A stretch of DNA of 64,000 bases from CAZXSK01 sp964642855 (GTDB taxonomy: Bacteria > Planctomycetota > Phycisphaerae > SM23-33). A program made the position numbers and the translations under genes. Shown in pieces: positions 33,867-42,312 of this stretch. The stretch lies in contig CAZXSK010000008.1 in the NCBI GenBank assembly GCA_964642855.1, forward strand, positions 1-64,000. Reading direction: 5' to 3'. Within the stretch, counting starts at the first letter, position 1. Each line of letters opens with the position of its first letter. The notes under the pieces are model-generated. The model was not told the DNA's origin, made no database searches, and saw only the letters and a list, made by a program, of their open reading frames with translations.

Positions 33867-36227
33867 ATGTCGAGTGACGCTGTAGGAACGGGAATTCCCC
33901 TTTCTCGCCCGGATGTTACCCAGTCGGAGATCGACGCGGTCGTGTCGGTACTTCGAACGGACCGTCTCAGTCTCGGCCCTCACCTGGGCCGGTTCGAGAA
34001 AGCAGTCGCGGATCGATGCAACCGCAAGTACGGAATCGGCGTTTCCAGCGGCACCAGCGGTCTGCATCTGTGTGTACGAAGCCTGGGCATCGGCCCGGGA
34101 GATGAGGTCATCACCACGCCTTTCTCGTTCATTGCAACGACGACCTGCGTCATGTTCGAGCGGGCCAGGCCTGTCTTCGTCGATATTGATATCGACAGCT
34201 ACAACATGGACCCGACTCTTGTCGAAGCAGCTGTCAGTAGACGGACCAAGGCAATACTGCCTGTTGAGGCGTTTGGCAATACCAGACACTTCGACAGGTA
34301 CGAGCAGTACGCCCGGGAATACAAGCTTCGTATGATCGAGGATTCCTGCGAAGCCCTCGGGGGACTCCTCGAGGACCGGCCGGCGGGCAGCTTTGGCGAC
34401 TGCAGCGTGTTCGGCTTCTATCCCAACAAGCAGATCACCGCCGGGGAAGGCGGCGTCGTCGTGACAGACGACGTTGCGATCCGCGACCACTGCCTGGCGA
34501 TGAGAAACCAGGGGCGCGCAAGCCGGGACCGGTTTGTTCACGAGATGCTGGGATACAACTACAGGCTGAATGAACTCTCGGCGGTCATGGGAGAAGTGCA
34601 GATGGCCCGGCTGGACGGCATCCTGTCCCGCCGACAGAAGGTCGCTGACATCTACCAGGAGATGCTTGAGGGGATCCAAGGGATCCATCTTCCCCCCTCC
34701 CACAAATCCGAGAAGGCCAGCTGGTTTGTCTATGTCATTCGCTTGGGTGATGATTTCTCGGCCGCTCAGCGAAACAAGGTCCTGGACCTGCTGCGAGCCC
34801 GGGGAATCGGGTGCGAGAGGTACTTCCATCCGATCCATCTGCAGCCTTTCGTACGGGAGAAATTCGGGCACGGGCCGGGCGACTTCCCTGTCTGCGAACA
34901 CGTAGCAGAGCGGACGATCGCCCTGCCATTTTTCACCCAGATGACCGAAGACCAGGTTCGAACGGTCAGGGACCAGCTTGTCGAGGCGATTGATCGAACC
35001 AGGCCGGCGCACACAATCCACCCAGCCAGCAGCCTCACCGCAGACCGTATCGAGGAGCAACCGCAGGCTGTGCCCTTCCACCGGGTACGATGTGATGGAA
35101 ACGAGTTGGAATACATCGAGGAAGTCTTGGAGAGCGGGTGGCTGACGACGGCCAAGAAAACCGCGGAATTGGAGCGTCGGTTCTCTCAGGAGGTAGGCGG
35201 CAAGCATGCCTGTGCGGTCAGCTCCTGCACTGCCGCTCTGCACCTGTCCCTCGAGGCCATGGGCATCGGACCGGGTGACAAAGTCTTGGTACCGACGATG
35301 ACCTTCACTGCTTCTGCAGAGGTGGTCCGGTATCTTGGTGCCGACCCGGTGCTTCTGGATGTGGAGTATGGCACGAGTCTGCTGACACCGGACACACTTT
35401 CCCGGGCAATCGAGGTACATCCCGACGCCAAGGCCCTGATTGTGGTTCACTTCGGCGGACAACCGGCCGAGATGACCAATGAACGGGGAACTGGTATTCT
35501 CCAGCTGTGCCACAAACACGGGATACGGGTCGTGGAGGATGCGGCCCACGCATTCCCGGCTAGATTGGGCGATCGGATGATCGGATCGCTGGGCGACACA
35601 ACGTGCTTCAGCTTCTATGCGAACAAGACCATTACGACCGGCGAAGGAGGTATGCTCGTCACGGATGACCCCGAGATCGCCCGCAGAGCTTCCATCATGA
35701 GGCTTCACGGCATCGATAGGGACGTATGGGATCGCTTCTCATCTACCAACGCCCAGTGGGAGTACGATGTGGTCGCTCCCGGGTATAAGTACAACATGCC
35801 CGACGTCAACGCCGCCATCGGCCTGGCGCAACTGGAACGAGCTTACGACCTCTGGCGGAAGCGTTACCGGGCTGCGAAGCTTTACTTCGAGCTCCTGGCT
35901 GACATCCCATGCCTGAATCTTCCCCAATGCCGTGTTCCGCTGGAAGACCAGGCATGGCATCTGTTCGTCGTCACGCTCAGCCAGCACAGTCCCATCAGCC
36001 GTAACGATCTGATCAAGGAACTCAAGAGCAGGAAGATTGGGACATCCGTTCACTATAAGCCGCTGCACCGCATGACCTACTATCAGCAGCGCTATCATCT
36101 GGATCCCTCCGATTTCCCTGAGGCCGAGAGGATCTGGCAAGGCTGTCTCACCCTTCCGCTGTTCCCCTCGATGGGCGAGGGAAGCGTACGTCACGTCTGC
36201 GATGTACTCCGCGGGATTCTGACCTGA
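33867..36227 (+). CDS. Tandem fusion of two DegT/DnrJ/EryC1 aminotransferases
   Basis: 786 aa with two complete PLP-dependent sugar aminotransferase domains in one chain. Domain 1 (about residues 8-380) has GVSSGTSGLHLCVRSLGIGPGDEVI, EDSCEALGG and the PLP lysine 188 in FGFYPNKQITAGEGG. Domain 2 (about 395-786) has AVSSCTAALHLSLEAMGIGPGDKVL, EDAAHAFPA and PLP lysine 587 in FSFYANKTITTGEGG. Both keep the catalytic Lys and the Asp/Glu set, so both may be active. Ordinary members are about 380 aa and dimeric, with the active site at the interface, so the fusion could form an internal dimer. The start at 33867 has GGAGAG six bases upstream. It sits between the dehydratase and a PglC-type transferase. 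Confidence 0.93.
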   Translation: MSSDAVGTGIPLSRPDVTQSEIDAVVSVLRTDRLSLGPHLGRFEKAVADRCNRKYGIGVSSGTSGLHLCVRSLGIGPGDEVITTPFSFIATTTCVMFERARPVFVDIDIDSYNMDPTLVEAAVSRRTKAILPVEAFGNTRHFDRYEQYAREYKLRMIEDSCEALGGLLEDRPAGSFGDCSVFGFYPNKQITAGEGGVVVTDDVAIRDHCLAMRNQGRASRDRFVHEMLGYNYRLNELSAVMGEVQMARLDGILSRRQKVADIYQEMLEGIQGIHLPPSHKSEKASWFVYVIRLGDDFSAAQRNKVLDLLRARGIGCERYFHPIHLQPFVREKFGHGPGDFPVCEHVAERTIALPFFTQMTEDQVRTVRDQLVEAIDRTRPAHTIHPASSLTADRIEEQPQAVPFHRVRCDGNELEYIEEVLESGWLTTAKKTAELERRFSQEVGGKHACAVSSCTAALHLSLEAMGIGPGDKVLVPTMTFTASAEVVRYLGADPVLLDVEYGTSLLTPDTLSRAIEVHPDAKALIVVHFGGQPAEMTNERGTGILQLCHKHGIRVVEDAAHAFPARLGDRMIGSLGDTTCFSFYANKTITTGEGGMLVTDDPEIARRASIMRLHGIDRDVWDRFSSTNAQWEYDVVAPGYKYNMPDVNAAIGLAQLERAYDLWRKRYRAAKLYFELLADIPCLNLPQCRVPLEDQAWHLFVVTLSQHSPISRNDLIKELKSRKIGTSVHYKPLHRMTYYQQRYHLDPSDFPEAERIWQGCLTLPLFPSMGEGSVRHVCDVLRGILT

Positions 36228-36236
36228 GGCAAGGAC

Positions 36237-36836
36237 GTGAAGAGAGCCCTGGACATCATCGTATCGGCGACAGGCCTGCTCCTGCTTCTGCCACTGCTGC
36301 TGATCCTGGCATTGCTGGTCCGCCTCACCAGCAACGGGCCGGCCCTGTTCCGGCAGCAACGAGTCGGCCTGGGTGGCAAGCCCTTCACAATGCTGAAGTT
36401 CCGCTCGATGACTGTCCGGGACGATGCGCAGAAAGGATCGTTTGACGCCGGTGACGACACCCGCGTGACCCGCATCGGCAGGTTCTTGCGAAAAACGAAG
36501 CTCGACGAACTCCCTCAACTCTGGAACGTCATGAAGGGAGACATGTCGATCGTAGGCCCCAGACCCGAGGTCCCCAAGTGGACCGAAGTGTACCCCAAGC
36601 GATGGGAGAAGGTCCTGCAGGTCCGTCCGGGAATCACGGACCCTGCCTCCATCGAGTTCAGGAATGAGGAGGAACTCCTCGCCGCCTCCGACGACCCCGA
36701 GGCTACATACCGCAACACGATCTTGCCCCGCAAGCTGGAGTTGTACGAGCAGTACATCGCAGACAATACCGCATGGACGGATGCCTCCATCTTGCTCCGC
36801 ACGATGCTGGCCGTCCTCCTGCTCGGAAAGAAGTAG
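36237..36836 (+). CDS. PglC-type phosphoglycosyl transferase
   Basis: A 199-aa bacterial sugar transferase of the small monotopic kind. An N-terminal re-entrant hydrophobic helix (IIVSATGLLLLLPLLLILALLV) precedes the conserved LFRQQRVGLGGKPFTMLKFRSM. The catalytic acidic pair is in KTKLDELPQLWNVMKGDMS, followed by IVGPRPEVP. It transfers a sugar phosphate from a UDP-sugar to undecaprenyl phosphate, starting the repeat unit. GTG start nine bases after the aminotransferase stop. With the preceding two genes it reproduces the pglF-pglE-pglC logic for an amino sugar such as bacillosamine. The actual sugar is not shown by sequence. Confidence 0.9.
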   Translation: MKRALDIIVSATGLLLLLPLLLILALLVRLTSNGPALFRQQRVGLGGKPFTMLKFRSMTVRDDAQKGSFDAGDDTRVTRIGRFLRKTKLDELPQLWNVMKGDMSIVGPRPEVPKWTEVYPKRWEKVLQVRPGITDPASIEFRNEEELLAASDDPEATYRNTILPRKLELYEQYIADNTAWTDASILLRTMLAVLLLGKK

Positions 36837-36866
36837 GTCGCTTTGCCGGACCTGGCCTTCCTGCAT

Positions 36867-37982
36867 TCAGCAGAACTGCCTGATCTCGTCCAAGTCCTTC
36901 TTCAGAGACCCTGGAATCGTACAGTCTGGCTGTGCGTACCCGACAGCCAAAAGGATAATGATGCGCTGATCATCGCGCAGATCGACCTCCTCACGAATCG
37001 CGACTTCCTGCTCGGCAATGTCAGGCCAGTTGATGCAGCAGGAACTGACCCCCTGGGTCTCAAGCGCTAGCTGCAGCCCCATTGTAGCCAGAGACGCATC
37101 GATATAGGGAACATGGCGGTCCCTGAGTTCGGGGAAAGCGCAGAACTCCCCCACCACCGCGATAACGCAGGGCACAAACTCGTACCCCGAGAAACCCCTC
37201 GGAATCTGCATCAGGCGCTCAATGGTCCCAGGCTCATCGAACACCTTGAACACGAATGGCTGCCGGTTGCAGGCACTGGGGGCCTCGATGGCTACTTCGA
37301 TGGCACGATCGATCACTCGCCGGGGTACCGGCTTGAGCAGGTAATCCCTCACGCTGCGCCGGTGAGATACCAATTCCCGCAGTTGCTCGAGAGAAACCGG
37401 GCATTCGGTGGAAGGTCGTACGAAGGGAGATACCCGGGGCAGAGACCTGCATGTATGAAAGCTGCCAAGACGCTCGTACTCACCTCTTGCCCGCCTGATG
37501 GCGGGAGCATCACTCTCGGCCGTAACTTCGAAGTAAACGTCCAGCACGCCATGGGCCCAGTGAATGACCGAGGGCTTGGATTCGGCCTCGGAGTATGCCT
37601 CGTGAATTTGCCCCAGCCAGTTGACCGTCTGCTCGATGTAGCTGACGGCGAAGGTCGTGCGTACGTCGCGGTAGGTCAGACCCTTCTCGATCCTGTGTAT
37701 TGAGCGCCGAAGTCCGTAAGCGATGGCGTGGGGATTCAGGCTGGAACCTCTCCTCCAAGCTTGCTGGCCTGCCAATACGGAATACTGCTCCCAACCGAAT
37801 CCGCCCGTGACCAAGAAGTATACTTCGGTCATCAAGCGAGACTTACGAGCCAAAGGCACAAGGAACTTCCCGGCCGCTATTGCCAGGAAGCCGCGTATCT
37901 TCCTCAGAAGGCGTAGCCAACCCACATCGGGACCTCCACTGGGATCATGAATACAGCCATTTCGCACCCGAATGCCTTGCAT
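36867..37982 (-). CDS. Nitroreductase-family protein in polysaccharide locus
   Basis: About 371 aa. The C-terminal half is a flavin nitroreductase domain: SHRRSVRDYLLKPVPRRVIDRAIEVAIEAPSACNRQPF, then ASLATMGLQLALETQGVSSCCINW. The N-terminal 170 residues are basic and helical (RLLRKIRGFLAIAAGKFLVPLARK), without a known domain. Nitroreductase-like genes occur in many exopolysaccharide loci next to pyruvyl transferases, but their role is not settled. The start is uncertain because no ribosome site precedes 37982; an ATG at 37832 is in frame. It is transcribed against the preceding operon with a 30-base gap. Confidence 0.75.
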   Translation of the reverse strand: MQGIRVRNGCIHDPSGGPDVGWLRLLRKIRGFLAIAAGKFLVPLARKSRLMTEVYFLVTGGFGWEQYSVLAGQQAWRRGSSLNPHAIAYGLRRSIHRIEKGLTYRDVRTTFAVSYIEQTVNWLGQIHEAYSEAESKPSVIHWAHGVLDVYFEVTAESDAPAIRRARGEYERLGSFHTCRSLPRVSPFVRPSTECPVSLEQLRELVSHRRSVRDYLLKPVPRRVIDRAIEVAIEAPSACNRQPFVFKVFDEPGTIERLMQIPRGFSGYEFVPCVIAVVGEFCAFPELRDRHVPYIDASLATMGLQLALETQGVSSCCINWPDIAEQEVAIREEVDLRDDQRIIILLAVGYAQPDCTIPGSLKKDLDEIRQFC

Positions 37983-38056
37983 TGCAGGCCTAAGGGGCTC
38001 GTGATTCTACTATAGCAGGAACGGTCGATCGATACCACGTGACTCTGTGGGACAAC

Positions 38057-38075
38057 CAGGGCGTATGCATCTAAT
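38057..38075 (+). repeat. IS left inverted repeat
   Basis: Left terminal repeat beginning CAGGGCGTATGC. It pairs with the right end at 39365-39383 and is preceded by the target duplicate at 38047-38056. Confidence 0.85.
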
Positions 38076-38223
38076 CGGGGTCTGAAGGGCGTCTGAGAGG
38101 CTGGATTTTTGTGTGTGGTTTCTGTATGGGTTGCGCGATGTGCGGACGGCCGGTACAGTGGGATTCCATCGAACGGCAAGGCCTTGCCAACAACCTTGAA
38201 CCGTTGTTGCAAGGAGCATCGAC

Positions 38224-39369
38224 ATGGACGTTGACGCACCGGGTGGGCTGCTGCGCGCATTGGAATCTCTGGACGACGCTCGCATGGACCGCACCAAAGA
38301 TCATTCTCTCTCGGACATCCTGGCCATCGCGATCTGCGCTTCGATCTGTGGCGTGGACGACTGGACGAAGATGGAGTTCTTCGGCAACTGCAAGCAGAAG
38401 TGGTTCCGGACCTGGCTGGATCTTCCCAATGGCATTGCCAGCCACAATACCTTCCGCCGCGTCTTCATAATCCTGGATCCCGACGCCTTCGAGCCGTGCT
38501 TCATCACCTGGGTCGACGGGTTGGTCGAGGCATCGGGCGGCCGGCTGATCGCCGTCGGCGGCAAGACGCTGCGCGGCAGCCTGGACCGGGCCAACAGCAA
38601 GACCGCCATCCACATGGTCTGCGCTTGGTGCGACAGCAATCAGATGGTCCTCGGGCAACTTGCCACCGACGACAAGAGCAATGAGATCGCGGCCATTCCA
38701 CGCTTGCTCAAGCTGATCGACATCAGCAACGCCGTGGTCACCATCGATGCGATGGGCTGCCAGAAGGAGATCGCCAAAACGATCGTCGATGAAGGCGCCG
38801 ATTACGTCCTGCAACTCAAAGGCAATCAGGGCGGCCTCCAAGAGGAGACGGTGCAGCTGTTCGACGAATGCCTGCGAGATGATTGCCACGGGATCGAGTA
38901 CACCACGGCCACGACACTGAACAAAGGCCATGGCCGGATCGAACGGCGGACGATCTGGGCAACCGAGGATATCGGGTGGTTCGCCGAACGCACGAAGTGG
39001 GCGAATCTGCGATCGCTGATTCGGGTATTGTGCGAACGGACGATCCATGGCGAGACGTCACTGGAATACCATTACTACATATCGAGTCTTCCGTCCGAGG
39101 ATCCCGAGAGACTGCTGGGATACATCCGGGGTCACGGGTCCATTGAGAACCGCCTGCACTGGCCCCTGGGCATCAGCTTCGCCGACGACCAGCGCCGAAC
39201 CCGCACCGGCCACGCGGCCGAGAACGCGGCCCGACTGGCCCGCATCGCCCTGAACCTGCTCAAGGCCGACAAATCGAGGAAAGCCAGCATCAAGGCCAAA
39301 CGCATGATGTGCGGTTGGGACCATGATTACTTGCTCAAAGTCCTACTCGAACCACCGAAGAAGAATTAG
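38224..39369 (+). CDS. ISAs1-family DDE transposase
   Basis: 381 aa. It begins with DARMDRTKDHSLSDILAIAICASICGVDDW, the usual N-terminal block of ISAs1 (H-repeat) transposases. RLIAVGGKTLRGSLDR precedes the first acidic residues, VVTIDAMGCQKEIAKTI holds another Asp, and SIENRLHWPLGISFADDQRRTR is the C-terminal block with the Glu. AAGGAG precedes the ATG. The frame is uninterrupted and the ends are present, so the element may be active. Confidence 0.92.
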   Translation: MDVDAPGGLLRALESLDDARMDRTKDHSLSDILAIAICASICGVDDWTKMEFFGNCKQKWFRTWLDLPNGIASHNTFRRVFIILDPDAFEPCFITWVDGLVEASGGRLIAVGGKTLRGSLDRANSKTAIHMVCAWCDSNQMVLGQLATDDKSNEIAAIPRLLKLIDISNAVVTIDAMGCQKEIAKTIVDEGADYVLQLKGNQGGLQEETVQLFDECLRDDCHGIEYTTATTLNKGHGRIERRTIWATEDIGWFAERTKWANLRSLIRVLCERTIHGETSLEYHYYISSLPSEDPERLLGYIRGHGSIENRLHWPLGISFADDQRRTRTGHAAENAARLARIALNLLKADKSRKASIKAKRMMCGWDHDYLLKVLLEPPKKN

Positions 39370-39383
39370 ATGCGTAGGCCCTA
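39365..39383 (-). repeat. IS right inverted repeat
   Basis: Right terminal repeat, read inward TAGGGCCTACGCATCTAAT on the minus strand. It matches the left end at 16 of 19 positions and is followed by the target duplicate at 39384-39393. Confidence 0.85.
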
Positions 39384-39504
39384 GCGGGACAACCGACCGC
39401 ACCTCTGGAACCACCGGAACCCCGGCGGGGGCCCGGGGAACAGACGAGACCCGACCCGCAGAGGAACGTCGCAGGGCGACCGGATCCGGAGGAACGCTTG
39501 GATC

Positions 39505-41049
39505 CTACTGCGCCGACCGCCCCGTCAGATCGCGAACCATAGTCAGAGTACTACCCAAGAGATTCCTCCCAGACGGCATAGCCAGCAGCGAGGCGAAAAA
39601 CACTGCGACGAAGACGAGCAGCATGATCACTGCGGCGGCTAGGTCGGGAGACCATTCCTTAAGCAACCAAAGGTCGACCGCAAGAGCTGAGGCTCCGGCA
39701 ACCACGGAGCAGAAACAGGGCCTCAGTACGCTGAACAGGATATCCCGTGGCCTGACGGGGGTTCCGCTGCAAGCATACAGGACGTAGGGAACCCGCATGA
39801 CAACAGTGGCCGTGCTGCAGGCGATGGCCACACCCAGTACCCCCCAATTCAGGCCAATTAGAAACGCGGCGAGCAAGCCGAGCGAATGAGCCATAACCGC
39901 GCGGAACTGCTTGTCCGTACGGTTGAGGCATATGAACAACCATCCAGCCGAAATATTGACCGTGCCCACAAGAGCCGCTCCACCCAAGGCACGGAAGATC
40001 AGGATCACCTCGTCCCATCCCTGACCGAGGATGCAGGGAACCAGACGATGAGCAGCGGCCATGGCGTAGATGATCATGGGAACGGTCACCAGCGTCAGCG
40101 TTTCCAGGGCGGTGACATAGAATCTTCGGAACCGTTGGGGTTCATCCTGGATCCGGCTAAGGACAGGAATCACGAAAGAGCCAGCTGGTCCGTTGACCTG
40201 CTGAATGGGCAAGAGCAGCAATCTGTAGGCGCGGGCGTACAGGCCAAGGGGGCCAGGCCCGACGAACCGGCCGATCAGGATGTTGTCACCGTTCCGCGCA
40301 ATGTAGTTGACTGTGTGCGATCCGGTGAGATTCATCCCGAACTTCAGCATTCCCCGAACGCCCGTTCCACGCTTGGGAAGCCCGGGCCGCCAGGGACAAG
40401 CATGCCACAGCAACAGCGCCGTGAACGCAGGCACCGAGACAATGCGCACCACCAGCGCCCAGTAGCCGAATCCGAGCCAGGCCGTAACGATCGCAAGTGC
40501 CGTCGCGATGAGCATCGCCAAGATCTGGATGACAGTCAGCGCCCGGAACCGCATCTGCCTACGCATCAAGGCCTGGTGCTGAAAGATAAGTCCGCCGACA
40601 AGAAACGAAACCGAAACCCCAAGCGTGACACCTGCCAACCGGGAGTCCCCGTAGAACATTGCGACCAAGGGAGAACTCCCCGCAACGATGGCCGTCAACC
40701 CCAGACTGATCGCAATGTTGATCCAGAAGAGCGTGGAGACCTGCTCATGGGTGATCTCCTTGCGCTGAACCGTGGCCATGGACAGTCCGGCATCCTTGAG
40801 CACTAAGGCAAATCCCGTCAAGGCCATTACCATGTCGATCATGCCGAAATCCTCAGGCACGAGTTGCCGTGCCAGAACGCCCATGCCTGCTATGCTGATC
40901 GTGAACCGGATCAGTTCCCCCGCCATCACGCATCCGCCGCTACGGACGCTCCGTCTGCGAAGCGACCCCTTGAGATGGTCTGTTCGAAAAAGGTCCGCGT
41001 TCGAACATCGTCCGGAAGTCTCTGAAGTTGTCCTGTGGTTCTTGGCCAT
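39505..41049 (-). CDS. Wzx-type polysaccharide flippase (MOP superfamily)
   Basis: About 514 aa with 12-14 predicted transmembrane helices. IRFTISIAGMGVLARQLVPEDFGMIDMVMALTGF is the N-terminal signature of the polysaccharide biosynthesis proteins that flip undecaprenyl-linked repeat units to the periplasm. MLKFGMNLTGSHTVNYIARNGDNILIGRFVGPGPLGLYARAYRLL in the middle is equally typical. The start is uncertain: ATG 41049 has a distant GGAGG, and a TTG at 41055 is better spaced. The open frame continues to 41457 but that part has no family character. It is the only gene in the locus with this function, so it should serve the whole pathway. The IS element lies just downstream of it. Confidence 0.85.
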   Translation of the reverse strand: MAKNHRTTSETSGRCSNADLFRTDHLKGSLRRRSVRSGGCVMAGELIRFTISIAGMGVLARQLVPEDFGMIDMVMALTGFALVLKDAGLSMATVQRKEITHEQVSTLFWINIAISLGLTAIVAGSSPLVAMFYGDSRLAGVTLGVSVSFLVGGLIFQHQALMRRQMRFRALTVIQILAMLIATALAIVTAWLGFGYWALVVRIVSVPAFTALLLWHACPWRPGLPKRGTGVRGMLKFGMNLTGSHTVNYIARNGDNILIGRFVGPGPLGLYARAYRLLLLPIQQVNGPAGSFVIPVLSRIQDEPQRFRRFYVTALETLTLVTVPMIIYAMAAAHRLVPCILGQGWDEVILIFRALGGAALVGTVNISAGWLFICLNRTDKQFRAVMAHSLGLLAAFLIGLNWGVLGVAIACSTATVVMRVPYVLYACSGTPVRPRDILFSVLRPCFCSVVAGASALAVDLWLLKEWSPDLAAAVIMLLVFVAVFFASLLAMPSGRNLLGSTLTMVRDLTGRSAQ

Positions 41050-41185
41050 GTTCAAAGCCCATTCCCTCCCTGTGGTCATCGGCGTCGCAAGGATCCCACT
41101 GCAGCCCGATCCATACCGGAAGACCAGACAACAGGCCGTTCCATCGGGAGGATATGCACTGCCAGACGCGCAGACCAGAGACAAA

Positions 41186-41251
41186 CTGGCAAAGGCTCTT
41201 CGACACGGTACTCTCCGGTCGAAGCTCTGTCCAGACCCGAGGCTTTGCCAG
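41186..41251. repeat. Nested inverted repeat upstream of promoter
   Basis: CTGGCAAAGGCTC (41186-41198) is complementary to GAGGCTTTGCCAG (41239-41251) at 12 of 13 positions. Inside, CTTCGAC (41198-41204) is complementary to GTCGAAG (41218-41224). It ends six bases before the -35 box, where a regulator site could act. Confidence 0.6.
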
Positions 41252-41256
41252 TAGTG

Positions 41257-41285
41257 TTGACAACCGCGGCCAGATCTCGGAGAAT
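41257..41285 (+). promoter_or_regulatory. Candidate promoter of the plus-strand glycosyltransferase operon
   Basis: TTGACA (41257-41262), a 17-base spacer and GAGAAT (41280-41285; four of six, with the key A2 and T6). The expected start near 41292 would leave a leader of about 350 bases before the acyltransferase ATG. Confidence 0.55.
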
Positions 41286-41647
41286 GCATGAACGGTCTGG
41301 TCGAAAGGCTCGGAGGTGCCTGATCGGGTTCCGATCTTGCGGACGCTGTGGTTTCAGAGCGAGATAAATTCCTATATGCCGAGGAGCTATGTCCTGATTC
41401 CGGCTTTTGGCAAGAGAATGGCGTTTGTCCTGTTGCTGTCGCGAATGATCGCTGCACCCCGGGGCTGGCGGCTCAATTGCAGCGGGTGGTCAGCCCGACC
41501 GTTCCCCGCAGTGCTACCTGTTCCGTCCTGTGGTGACAGCTCAACAGAGCCGTTCGGCCTGACCCACTGGGGGGGAGACTCGCTCGCTCTCATCCGGTGG
41601 GTGCCGAGTACGGTTGAGCCCCGCCGGTCTAGTGGAGGGCGCTGAGC

Positions 41648-42310
41648 ATGTATTCGTCTTCAGCTAGGAGCAGGGTCGTCCGGTTCGCTCGAATTGCCTG
41701 GTCGGAACTGCTGCACAAGCCCGTCTGCTCGTGGTACGCGCGTGGTTCGCTCTGGCTGCAGGGAGCCGAGGTCGGGCGAGACTTTGTGGTGCGCGGTCGG
41801 ATTCGCTTGAGGCTGGAGGGGCGATTGATCGTGGGAGCCGACGTCAGGATGAATTCGGGTCCCTCAAACTTCGTTGGCGGAGACGGACGAGTCAACATCT
41901 GGGTAGGCCGGCAGGGGAAATTGGTCATCGGGGACGGCTGCGCGATTTCGAACAGCACGTTCTGCTGCCAGAGTTCGATACGGATCGGTCACGAGACGTT
42001 CATCGGGGGCGGTTGCAGGTTGTACGATACCGATTTCCACCCAGTCGATCCCGATGCCCGAATCCGGGCTAAGGCCCAAGGTCGCTCAGCGCCGATCGAA
42101 GTGGCGCCTATGTGTTTCGTTGGCGGACATTGCACGATCCTTAAGGGAGTCCGGATTGGTGAGGGAGCCATTGTCGGAGCAGGAAGCGTTGTGACCAGGT
42201 CCGTGCCTGATTACGAGATATGGGCCGGGGTTCCCGCCAGGCGGATTGGGGTGGTGCCTCCCGGCCCCGACGGGCAGCCCAATCGCCAGTCATCACAGGC
42301 TGGAGGGTGA
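41648..42310 (+). CDS. Hexapeptide-repeat acyltransferase (WcaF/Maa-like)
   Basis: A 220-aa left-handed beta-helix protein. Hexapeptide turns are seen at GKLVIGDGCAISNS, SIRIGHETFIGGGC and GVRIGEGAIVGAGSVVTRSVPDYEIWAGVPARRIG. DTDFHPVDPDARIRAKAQ is the loop carrying the catalytic His in sugar O-acetyltransferases. It probably O- or N-acylates a sugar of the repeat unit using acetyl-CoA. GGAGG lies nine bases upstream of the ATG. First gene of the plus-strand operon. The stop precedes the next ATG by two bases. Confidence 0.85.
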   Translation: MYSSSARSRVVRFARIAWSELLHKPVCSWYARGSLWLQGAEVGRDFVVRGRIRLRLEGRLIVGADVRMNSGPSNFVGGDGRVNIWVGRQGKLVIGDGCAISNSTFCCQSSIRIGHETFIGGGCRLYDTDFHPVDPDARIRAKAQGRSAPIEVAPMCFVGGHCTILKGVRIGEGAIVGAGSVVTRSVPDYEIWAGVPARRIGVVPPGPDGQPNRQSSQAGG

Positions 42311-42312
42311 CC

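Larger units (their letters stand above)
38057..39383 (+). mobile_element. ISAs1-family insertion sequence (1,327 bp) with terminal repeats and target duplication
   Basis: The left end begins CAGGGCGTATGCATCTAAT and the right end, read on the other strand, begins TAGGGCCTACGCATCTAAT: 16 of 19 match. The element is flanked by GTGGGACAAC (38047-38056) and GCGGGACAAC (39384-39393), a 10-bp direct repeat with one difference, as expected for an ISAs1-type target duplication (8-10 bp). It carries a single intact transposase gene. The insertion lies between the nitroreductase and flippase genes. Confidence 0.9.
41050..41647. other. Divergent control region of the glycosyltransferase operon
   Basis: About 600 bases between the flippase and the first acyltransferase gene. 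It holds a nested inverted repeat (41186-41251), a promoter just after it (41257-41285) and then a leader of about 350 bases. An open frame 41316-41645 exists on the plus strand, but I do not support it as a gene. Confidence 0.6.

Noticed and set aside
31446..35708. A 1,420-codon open frame on the minus strand opposite the dehydratase and aminotransferase genes
   Set aside because: It is a shadow of GC-rich coding sequence: the opposite strand encodes two well-supported enzymes over the same bases, and the frame has no family motif, signal peptide or ribosome site.
41316..41645. A 109-codon plus-strand frame ending just before the first acyltransferase gene
   Set aside because: It has a GTG start too close to its ribosome-like site, no recognisable motif and mixed composition, and it lies in what reads as a leader region.
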